DNA of 47,113 bases from Streptococcus sinensis. Lineage in GTDB: Bacteria > Bacillota > Bacilli > Lactobacillales > Streptococcaceae. Shown here piece by piece: positions 41,463-47,113 of this stretch. The DNA is taken from the NCBI RefSeq assembly GCF_000767835.1, contig NZ_JPEN01000115.1, positions 1 through 47,113 of the forward strand. Reading direction: 5' to 3'. The notes under the pieces were generated by a model. That model was not told the origin of the DNA and did no database searches. It saw only the letters and a program-made list of their open reading frames with translations. Each line of letters opens with the position of its first letter. The first letter of the stretch is position 1. A program made the position numbers and the translations under genes.

Positions 41463-43274
41463 TTATTCTACAGTAACAGACTTAGCGAGATTGCGCGGTT
41501 TATCCACATCCAAACCACGGTGCAAGGTTGCAAAATAAGCAATCAATTGAGTTGGCACCACCATAGAGATTGGTGACAAGTAAGGGTGAACTTGACTCAA
41601 GACAATGTCATCTTCGTCCTTAGCCACATTTTCCTCAGCAATCGTCAAAACCTTAGCCCCACGCGCTACAACTTCAGAGACATTACCGCGAGTATGGCTA
41701 GACAGGACTTCATCTGAGAGTAGGGCCAGCACAGGAGTCCCCTCTTCAATCAGGGAAATAGTACCATGCTTAAGCTCGCCTGCCGCAAAGCCTTCACACT
41801 GGATATAGGAAATTTCCTTGAGCTTAAGGCTGGCTTCCATCGCCACATAATAGTCCTGACCACGGCCGATGTAAAAGGCACTGCGAGTATCTACTAACAA
41901 ATCACGCACCTTGCTGTCAATCAGCTCTTTCTCAGAAAGAATGGCCTCAATAGACTGGGCTACGATAGACAGCTCATGAACCAAATCAAAATTCTTGGCT
42001 TTTTCGTTGCCGTTGGCATCACCGACTGCCTTGGCCAAGAAAGCTAGGGCAGCGATTTGCGCGGTGTAGGCTTTGGTTGAAGCTACGGCGATTTCTGGTC
42101 CAGCATGGAGAAGCAAGGTGTGCTTCGCTTCCCGAGACAGGGTTGAACCTGGCACATTGGTCACTGTCAGGCTAGGAATGCCCAATTCATTGGCCTTGAC
42201 TAAGACTTGACGACTGTCAGCAGTCTCACCAGATTGACTGATGAAGATGAAGAGTGGCTTCTTGCTGAGGAGTGGCATAGCATAGCCCCATTCAGAAGAA
42301 ATACCTAATTCTACTGGCGTATCCGTCAGCTCTTCCAGCATTCGTTTAGAAGCGTAACCAGCATGATAAGAAGTTCCAGCAGCAATGATATAAATGCGAT
42401 CAGCTTCTTGGACTGTCTTGATGATAGCAGGATCAATCAGCATCTTATTATTTTCATCCGCATAGGTGCTAATCAGCTTACGCATCACAGTCGGCTGCTC
42501 ATCAATTTCCTTCAACATGTAGTAAGGATAAGTGCCCTTGCCGATATCGGATAAGTCCAGCTCAGCTGTATAGCTGCCACGTTCAAGAATGTTCCCGTCG
42601 TAATCTTGCACTTCTACACTATTTGCAGTCACGATAACCAGCTCTTTATCATGGATTTCCATATATTCGCTGGTCTCGCGAATCATGGCCATGGCATCTG
42701 AGCAGACCATGTTGTAGCCTTCGCCCAAGCCAATCAAAAGCGGAGATTTGTTTTTGGCAACGTAGATCGTAGAAGGATCTTGGGCATCGACCAAGGCAAA
42801 AGCGTAGGAACCTTCGATAATGTGAAGGGCCTTGCGGAAAGCGTCAAGAACAGAGAATCCGTCTTCTTCCGCGAATTTCCCAATCAAATGGACTGTAATT
42901 TCTGTATCTGTCTGCCCTTTAAAATCATGGTCAGCAAGATAGTCATTTTTGATATCCAGATAATTTTCAATCACGCCGTTGTGAACCATCACAAAGCGGC
43001 CCGTCTGAGAGGTGTGGGGATGGGCATTATTCTCACTTGGTTTCCCGTGGGTTGCCCAGCGCGTGTGGCCGATACCAGTTGAGCCAGCTACATCGATGCC
43101 AATCTTCGCACGAAGATCAGCAATCCGACCAACGGACTTCACCAAGCTAGATTTTTTCCCTGTTGTAACAAAAATTCCAGCCGAGTCATAACCTCGGTAC
43201 TCTAATTTTTCAAGCCCTTGCATCAAAATATCTGTTGCATTGCGGTTCCCCACAACTCCGACGATTCCACACAT
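41463..43274 (-). CDS. glmS: Glutamine-fructose-6-phosphate aminotransferase
   Basis: Makes glucosamine-6-phosphate from fructose-6-phosphate and glutamine, the entry to peptidoglycan amino sugars. 603 residues. The start is fixed by the N-terminal nucleophile: Cys2 in MCGIVGVVG. The glutaminase domain (residues 1-240, with GHTRWATHGKPSENNAHPH) is followed by two SIS domains (GTSYHAGYASK, SQSGETADSRQV, STKAYTAQ) and the closing KPRNLAKSVTVE. No glmS ribozyme core is recognisable upstream; NagR-type sites and a displaced ribosome site are present instead. Confidence 0.99.
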   Translation of the reverse strand: MCGIVGVVGNRNATDILMQGLEKLEYRGYDSAGIFVTTGKKSSLVKSVGRIADLRAKIGIDVAGSTGIGHTRWATHGKPSENNAHPHTSQTGRFVMVHNGVIENYLDIKNDYLADHDFKGQTDTEITVHLIGKFAEEDGFSVLDAFRKALHIIEGSYAFALVDAQDPSTIYVAKNKSPLLIGLGEGYNMVCSDAMAMIRETSEYMEIHDKELVIVTANSVEVQDYDGNILERGSYTAELDLSDIGKGTYPYYMLKEIDEQPTVMRKLISTYADENNKMLIDPAIIKTVQEADRIYIIAAGTSYHAGYASKRMLEELTDTPVELGISSEWGYAMPLLSKKPLFIFISQSGETADSRQVLVKANELGIPSLTVTNVPGSTLSREAKHTLLLHAGPEIAVASTKAYTAQIAALAFLAKAVGDANGNEKAKNFDLVHELSIVAQSIEAILSEKELIDSKVRDLLVDTRSAFYIGRGQDYYVAMEASLKLKEISYIQCEGFAAGELKHGTISLIEEGTPVLALLSDEVLSSHTRGNVSEVVARGAKVLTIAEENVAKDEDDIVLSQVHPYLSPISMVVPTQLIAYFATLHRGLDVDKPRNLAKSVTVE

Positions 43275-43284
43275 AGTTTTACTT

Positions 43285-43319
43285 CTAGCCTTTTGCTGAC
43301 AAAAAGCTAGCTCCTCCTT
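43285..43319 (-). promoter_or_regulatory. Hairpin between glmS Shine-Dalgarno and start codon
   Basis: The only strong ribosome site, AAGGAGGAG (43319-43311), lies 36 nt before the ATG. Immediately after it comes a hairpin: CTAGC-t-TTTTG (43310-43300) / CAAAA-g-GCTAG (43295-43285) with a TCAG loop. Folding the hairpin shortens the effective distance from the site to the ATG to about 10 nt. Without folding no good ribosome site is close to the start. Confidence 0.6.
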
Positions 43320-43325
43320 GATTCA

Positions 43326-43339
43326 AAATTGGTATAGTC
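43326..43339. promoter_or_regulatory. NagR-type operator (dre), downstream site
   Basis: AAATTGGTATAGTC matches the core of the ATTGGTATAGA-type dre sequence bound by the GntR/HutC regulator NagR. It lies in the glmS leader, about 25-35 nt past the expected start of transcription. Two dre sites at glmS, bound by NagR, are described for S. mutans. Confidence 0.7.
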
Positions 43340-43369
43340 TTTTTTATCTTTTCATTCACAGACAGAAAC

Positions 43370-43398
43370 AGTATACACACCTATTCAGATTTTGTCAA
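43370..43398 (-). promoter_or_regulatory. glmS promoter
   Basis: Minus strand TTGACA (43398-43393), 17 bp, TATACT (43375-43370). Confidence 0.85.
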
Positions 43399-43402
43399 CA
43401 AA

Positions 43403-43416
43403 AAATTGGTATAGTT
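43403..43416. promoter_or_regulatory. NagR-type operator (dre), upstream site
   Basis: AAATTGGTATAGTT, 4 bp upstream of the glmS -35. The 12 bases AAATTGGTATAG are shared with the downstream site. It also forms one arm of the long palindrome at 43405-43471. Confidence 0.7.
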
Positions 43417-43471
43417 TCTTTTGAAAATCCTGTGAACCTTAGCAGGACAAGGATTTTGAAACTACACCAAT
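43405..43471 (-). terminator. Long inverted repeat, probable terminator of the VIT gene
   Basis: Arms ATTGGTATAGTTTC-ttttg-AAAATCCT (43405-43431) and AGGATTTT-GAAACTACACCAAT (43450-43471) pair over 22 bp with one mismatch and a 5-nt bulge. On the minus strand the hairpin ends in a run of T (43404-43399), directly before the glmS -35. A third, degenerate dre-like sequence (ATTGGTGTAG, minus strand) is in the second arm. Confidence 0.65.
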
Positions 43472-43596
43472 ACTATCTTGACCTTACAAATTGACGACAG
43501 GTCGCTTTTGGTCTGACAACTGATTTCTAAAACACCGTTTTCCGTTTACAAATAAAAGGACACTAGGAAATACCGCTTCCCGACTTTCAAGAGCCC

Positions 43597-44286
43597 TTAA
43601 ACTGCAAAGAACTGCCCTACCAGATAGGTCACGGCCATGGTCAAAAGACCAATGGCTAGATTGCGAATCATGGCATTTTTAATCGGAGCTTTACCTAGTT
43701 TAGCGCTGGTATAGCCCGTTCCCAAAAGAGCCAAAGCCACAATCAGGACCGTCGCCCAAATACGGATGTTAGCAGGAAGCAGGATAATCGTAACCATGGG
43801 AAAGAGCGCACCTACCGCAAAGGCTAAAAAGCTTGAGACGGCTGCATGCCAGGGATTGGTAAACTCCTCTACCTCGATGCCGTACTTTTCCTCCACCAAG
43901 GCCTTAAGCGGATCCTGCAAAAAGGCACGATTGGTCATGAGCTGAGCAGAAGTCTCGCACTCACCATTTTGGACATAGGCAGCATAGAGAGACTGCCTAG
44001 CGATCTCTGGATTTTTCTCTAAAAGCTCCCACTCTCTGGCTACTGCAGCTTCCTCAGTATCCTTTTGAGTAGAAACGGAGACATATTCTCCGCCTGCCAT
44101 AGAAAATGCTCCAGCAAAGACGGCAGCTAAACCAGATAAAAAGATAATCCAGATATCCTGAGTGGCACTGGCCACCCCAATTACTACACCAGCTATAGAA
44201 ATAATCCCGTCGTTGGCTCCCAGAACCCCTGCCCTCAAAATATTCAACCGGCCACTAAAGTTCTTGTCAATTTTATGTTCTTCCAC
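43597..44286 (-). CDS. VIT/CCC1 family iron/manganese transporter
   Basis: Membrane protein of 229 residues with five predicted helices. The first helix carries the family signature LRAGVLGANDGIISIAGVVI, and SMAGGEYVSVSTQKDTEEAA in helix 2 gives the conserved metal-path residues. Plant and yeast relatives move Fe2+ or Mn2+ out of the cytosol; the bacterial role is probably metal detoxification or efflux. The start appears to be GTG at 44286; AAAGAG lies rather far upstream, so an internal start is possible. Its promoter overlaps a perfect PerR-type box. Confidence 0.9.
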   Translation of the reverse strand: MEEHKIDKNFSGRLNILRAGVLGANDGIISIAGVVIGVASATQDIWIIFLSGLAAVFAGAFSMAGGEYVSVSTQKDTEEAAVAREWELLEKNPEIARQSLYAAYVQNGECETSAQLMTNRAFLQDPLKALVEEKYGIEVEEFTNPWHAAVSSFLAFAVGALFPMVTIILLPANIRIWATVLIVALALLGTGYTSAKLGKAPIKNAMIRNLAIGLLTMAVTYLVGQFFAV

Positions 44287-44307
44287 TATTTAAATTTTCT
44301 CTTTCTT

Positions 44308-44349
44308 TTTATTTATAATGATTATAAATAAAGTCTAGAACTAATACAA
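44308..44349 (-). promoter_or_regulatory. VIT gene promoter with a perfect PerR-type box
   Basis: Minus strand TTGTAT (44349-44344), 17 bp, TATAAT (44326-44321). The core 44313-44327 reads TTATAATGATTATAA, an exact match to the Bacillus Per box TTATAATnATTATAA. It is part of a 12-1-12 perfect palindrome (44308-44332). The box covers the -10, so a PerR or Fur-type repressor would block initiation. Confidence 0.85.
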
Positions 44350-44455
44350 GAGAAAATCGAAAAATGAGAAAAGTTCTACTATTTAAGAGAAAGAATAGAT
44401 TAATAAAAATATTTCTCAAAGATAAATCTTAAACTTCATTAATATAATGCAAGTA

Positions 44456-45079
44456 TCATCTCCACAAGCCACCTAAGATCTGTTTTTCTAACAAATCTAA
44501 GTCTTCTTCCCTTATTTCGCCATTGTCCCCAATGATATACAATTGAGCAAAGTAAGCTATTAAAGGACCTGTAAAGATCCGAATCATTTGTTCAATTGAG
44601 ATTTCTGGATTGACACGTGCATCGATCCCTAATTGAGTACGAAGCTCTATAATTTTATCCTGAAGAAGATTCCAAATAAGTGTCTGTTCTTGCTTCAATT
44701 TATTATTTGATAACATCTCCTGCAAAATTATTTTCAACAAGGCTTGATTTGTTTTGAGGTAAGCCATTCGATCATGGACTAAATAGTGAATTTTCTCCTC
44801 GGTTGTCTGTAAAATCAACAGCTGGTCTAAAAAACTTCCAAACAGACTAGGAAGGACAGGATGCAAAATAGCTGTTAAAAGGTCTTCCTTAGTTTTAAAA
44901 TACTTGAACAGAGTCGCCTGACTGAGTCCAGCATACTCCGCAATTTGCAGAGTGGAAGTTCCATTGTAGCCCTTTGTTGATATGAGATCAACTGCTGCTT
45001 GCATGATTTTCTTTTTTCCCTTGGGGTAGGCAGCTCCCTCTAAGTAATCCTCAAAAGAGTCAAAAATATTTTCAGTCAT
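44456..45079 (-). CDS. TetR family transcriptional regulator
   Basis: Regulator of 207 residues. The N-terminal DNA-binding domain has the TetR helix-turn-helix TSTLQIAEYAGLSQATLFKY (about residues 41-60) and continues FKTKEDLLTAIL. The C-terminal ligand domain is not recognisable as a named subgroup. It is the last gene of the exporter operon (ATPase, permease, regulator), 44 nt after the permease. Its likely targets are the paired operators at 46939-46996. AGGGA precedes the ATG. Confidence 0.93.
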   Translation of the reverse strand: MTENIFDSFEDYLEGAAYPKGKKKIMQAAVDLISTKGYNGTSTLQIAEYAGLSQATLFKYFKTKEDLLTAILHPVLPSLFGSFLDQLLILQTTEEKIHYLVHDRMAYLKTNQALLKIILQEMLSNNKLKQEQTLIWNLLQDKIIELRTQLGIDARVNPEISIEQMIRIFTGPLIAYFAQLYIIGDNGEIREEDLDLLEKQILGGLWR

Positions 45080-45123
45080 TTCGTTCCCTCACGTCTTCCT
45101 CTTTTGTTCTTATCTATCACTTA

Positions 45124-46206
45124 TTATACTTTACGATAACGACGCAATCCAACGATATTGAGAATTGTTAAAATGATCAGGAAAATCATTAAAACACCAA
45201 GATTTAACAAAATATCACCAAGATTGTGTCCGTAAAGAATAATCTGACTTATTGCATCACCAGAATAGGTTAATGGCAAAAATTTTCCCACAGTTAGAGC
45301 CCATTCTCCCATGGATGACAATGGAATAATTCCTGAAAAAAAAAGTTGGGGCATAATGACGAGAGGAATAAATTGCATCATTTGGAATTCTGATTTTGCT
45401 AGGGTAGACAAGAGAATTCCAAAGGCAAGTGCAACAAGAGCCAGTACCACATTAACTATTATAACATTTAAAATACTTCCTACTACTTCTACATCTAGTA
45501 GCCAAATTGCTGCTAAGACTACAACTGCTGTTTGAAAAATCGCAATAATACCGTAAGACAACATATAGCCATAGACGATTTCAGATCGTTTCACTGGTGT
45601 TGCTAGCAAACGTTCTAGTGTTCCACTGGTGCGTTCTTTCAAAAGCGCCATACCTGAAATCAAAAAGACAAAGAAGAAAACTACAAAACCTATCAAAACA
45701 GGAATCATACTGGTAAAGAAGCTTGTATTCTCATCTCCATACTGGTAAGATTCCTTGAATTCTGGTGTTTTTGTGTCCGAGTCCAATTGTGGAAGAGCTT
45801 GTTTGACACGAGATAGTAACTGATCGGTGCCTTCACTGGCGACACTTGTTCGTAACACCTGTCGTATCATAGATGTTTTGGAGGCATCTGTGTTTGCGTA
45901 GTCTACCTGATACTCCCCGTCTTTATAAGAAATCACAGCATCGACTTTCTCATTCGCTAGTGCTTCTTTGGCTTGTTCTAAGCCTTGATAAGTCTCAACG
46001 TCCACATGATCGAGCTCATCCATTTTCGTTACCAAACTAGCTGGTAGATCTTGTGTCGCTAACTTGACATTCACGGTTGTACTAGCTGAAAACATGAGGT
46101 TCATCAACCACATGATAAAAACAGGTGCTATAAACATCAGAGCTAGAGTTCGTTTGTCACGAAGTAATTCTTTGATAACTTTTTTAGCAATAGCAATGGT
46201 TCTCAT
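45124..46206 (-). CDS. ABC-2 type exporter permease
   Basis: Membrane protein of 360 residues with one N-terminal helix (ALMFIAPVFIMWLMNLMF), an extracytoplasmic domain of about 130 residues (about 40-165), and five C-terminal helices. The conserved ABC-2 motif KERTSGTLERLLATPVKRSEI lies after the second helix. This layout is typical of drug or lipid exporters of the YhgE/YadH type. It starts 1 nt after the ATPase stop, so translation is coupled. The substrate is unknown; TetR control suggests an inducing compound. Confidence 0.93.
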   Translation of the reverse strand: MRTIAIAKKVIKELLRDKRTLALMFIAPVFIMWLMNLMFSASTTVNVKLATQDLPASLVTKMDELDHVDVETYQGLEQAKEALANEKVDAVISYKDGEYQVDYANTDASKTSMIRQVLRTSVASEGTDQLLSRVKQALPQLDSDTKTPEFKESYQYGDENTSFFTSMIPVLIGFVVFFFVFLISGMALLKERTSGTLERLLATPVKRSEIVYGYMLSYGIIAIFQTAVVVLAAIWLLDVEVVGSILNVIIVNVVLALVALAFGILLSTLAKSEFQMMQFIPLVIMPQLFFSGIIPLSSMGEWALTVGKFLPLTYSGDAISQIILYGHNLGDILLNLGVLMIFLIILTILNIVGLRRYRKV

Positions 46207-46207
46207 C

Positions 46208-46924
46208 TTACTCTCCTTCTGCTTTTAAAAACACTTCTTCAATACTTGAAACGTTATAACTTGCTTTGAGATTCTTTGGTGTATCAAAAGCAATGATTTC
46301 TCCTCCTAAGAGTAAGCCTACCTTATCCGTCAACTCCGCTTCACCCATGACGTGAGTTGTCACCAAGATTCCTACTCCTTTGTCTCTTAGAGTGATTAAC
46401 TCTTTCCAAATTTTCTTACGCAGAGAAGGATCAATCCCAACTGTTGGCTCATCTAAAATCAAGAGCTGAGGATTCCCCAGAAGTGCGATGGCCAGAGATA
46501 AACGTCGTTTCATTCCTCCAGAATAACCGGATACAGTTTTATTCAAATGCTCTGTCAAATCCACAACTTGAGCCACGTGGGCAATTTCAACTGTCAGATC
46601 TCTTTTGGATAGCCCTTTTAGCTGACCGAAAAATTCCAAATTTTCTTGGCCTGACAAAGCCTCATATAAGGCATCTGACTGAGCCATATAACCAATATCT
46701 CCTAAAATATGACGATTAGGCATGGTATGATCCAGAACTAAAGCTTCGCCTCCATCAGCTTTTTCCATTCCCAACATAGTCTTAATCATGGTTGATTTAC
46801 CAGCACCAGACGGACCAATTAAGCCTATAATTTCTCCTGTCTGCAATTCAAAACTGACATGATTCAAAACCATTTGACGACCAAAAGACTTATCCAAATT
46901 TTGTAAATGTAGCAATTTTTTCAT
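46208..46924 (-). CDS. ABC transporter ATP-binding protein
   Basis: ATPase of 238 residues energising the downstream permease. Walker A GPSGAGKST (residues 38-46), the Q-loop region YMAQSDALYEALSG, the signature SGYSGGMKRR, Walker B LLILDEPTVGID and the switch His in VTTHVMGEAE are all present. I start at the ATG at 46924, which has AGGAGG 6 nt upstream. The frame is open ten codons further to 46954, but that region carries the operator and ribosome site. Confidence 0.96.
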   Translation of the reverse strand: MKKLLHLQNLDKSFGRQMVLNHVSFELQTGEIIGLIGPSGAGKSTMIKTMLGMEKADGGEALVLDHTMPNRHILGDIGYMAQSDALYEALSGQENLEFFGQLKGLSKRDLTVEIAHVAQVVDLTEHLNKTVSGYSGGMKRRLSLAIALLGNPQLLILDEPTVGIDPSLRKKIWKELITLRDKGVGILVTTHVMGEAELTDKVGLLLGGEIIAFDTPKNLKASYNVSSIEEVFLKAEGE

Positions 46925-46938
46925 ATGCTTCCTCCTAG

Positions 46939-46954
46939 GTGAATACATACTCAC
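46939..46954. promoter_or_regulatory. TetR-type operator, proximal
   Basis: GTGAATACATACTCAC is an imperfect palindrome between the -10 and the ATPase start. It shares the TGA-T----ACTCA layout with the distal site. Confidence 0.65.
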
Positions 46955-46973
46955 TTTTTAAATCACAAGAGCT

Positions 46974-47002
46974 ATTTTAGTGAGTGTTTACTCACTTGTC
47001 AA
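46974..47002 (-). promoter_or_regulatory. Exporter operon promoter with embedded TetR-type operator
   Basis: Minus strand TTGACA (47002-46997), 17 bp, TAAAAT (46979-46974). The spacer is filled by the perfect inverted repeat AGTGAGT / ACTCACT (46979-46985 and 46990-46996, 4-nt centre). Bound repressor would exclude polymerase, which implies autorepression of the whole operon including the regulator. Confidence 0.8.
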
Positions 47003-47051
47003 GCAAAAAGGTTGAAATTCTTTAAAAAAATAAAAACACCAGATGGTATTA

Positions 47052-47113
47052 TGAACCGCACCCCAAAAGTTAGACAGAAAAAATCTAACATTTGGGGTGT
47101 TATTTTTATGAAA
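47052..47113 (+). mobile_element. Left end of an IS3-family-like element (truncated by the window)
   Basis: TGAACCGCACCCC at 47052-47064 has the form of an IS3-family inverted-repeat end starting with TG. It is followed by a hairpin, CACCCCAAAAGTTAGA (47059-47074) / TCTAACATTTGGGGTG (47084-47099), with one mismatch, and an ATG at 47108 that would begin the transposase orfA. Such hairpins guard transposase translation in this family. Only the first two codons are visible, so the element cannot be named or called intact. Confidence 0.65.

Noticed and set aside
43275-43325. glmS ribozyme
   Set aside because: The leader is short and shows none of the expected pairing or conserved core; the riboswitch is known mainly from Bacillales and related groups.

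Overview
The window reads as a chromosomal segment of a low-GC Gram-positive coccus, a Streptococcus of the sanguinis/mitis type. The evidence is the gene content: PepX, CppA, ClpL, the RocS-type chromosome-segregation protein, a Gla-type aquaglyceroporin, a mevalonate pathway, and a uppS-cdsA-eep-proS block. AGGAGG-type ribosome binding sites and frequent extended -10 promoters (TGnTATAAT) fit as well. The species assignment (S. sanguinis or a close relative) is inferred from remembered protein similarity, not from a search. No tRNA, rRNA, CRISPR array or prophage was seen. The only mobile-element sequence is the left end of an IS3-like element cut off by the right edge.

Layout. 1-5.7 kb: dinB and a CPBP-like membrane protein (minus strand) diverge from pfl, whose promoter carries a near-consensus CcpA cre site; a split ThrE-type exporter follows. 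6.0-12.3 kb: a complete mevalonate-to-isoprenoid block, with mvaS-mvaA on the plus strand facing mvaK1-mvaD-mvaK2-fni on the minus strand across one shared bidirectional terminator. 12.5-15.2 kb: a serine hydrolase coupled to cppA, then the aquaglyceroporin gene gla, divergent from pepX. 17.6-25.2 kb: a YbaB-type protein, a membrane GDPD, rocS, rsuA, an MFS transporter, def, a GlsB-type protein, pepS and an untracked 50-codon membrane-protein gene. 25.2-35.8 kb: polC, a PH-domain protein, proS, eep/rseP, cdsA, uppS and yajC. 35.9-41 kb: tkt, a 45-codon hypothetical gene, a 166-bp intergenic repeat, a small DNA-binding protein and clpL behind a leader of about 300 nt. 41.4-47 kb: glmS, a VIT/CCC1 metal transporter, a TetR regulator and a two-gene ABC-2 exporter, then the IS end.

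How the genes work together. Cell-envelope precursor supply dominates: mevalonate to IPP/DMAPP, then UppS (undecaprenyl carrier), CdsA (CDP-diacylglycerol) and GlmS (amino sugars). Peptide use (PepX, PepS), mixed-acid fermentation (Pfl), protein quality control (ClpL, Def, Eep) and DNA replication and segregation (PolC, DinB, RocS) make up most of the rest.

The most interesting signals are regulatory. A perfect PerR-type box overlaps the -10 of the VIT transporter. NagR-type dre sites flank the glmS promoter, one of them embedded in the apparent terminator of the upstream gene. A hairpin separates the strong glmS Shine-Dalgarno from its start codon. The clpL leader carries four copies of a motif that reads ATG-TAA in the transcript. 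A self-contained TetR operator lies between the -35 and -10 of the exporter operon. I found no convincing wholly new multi-gene system; the clpL leader and the glmS-VIT intergenic region are the best candidates for undescribed regulation.
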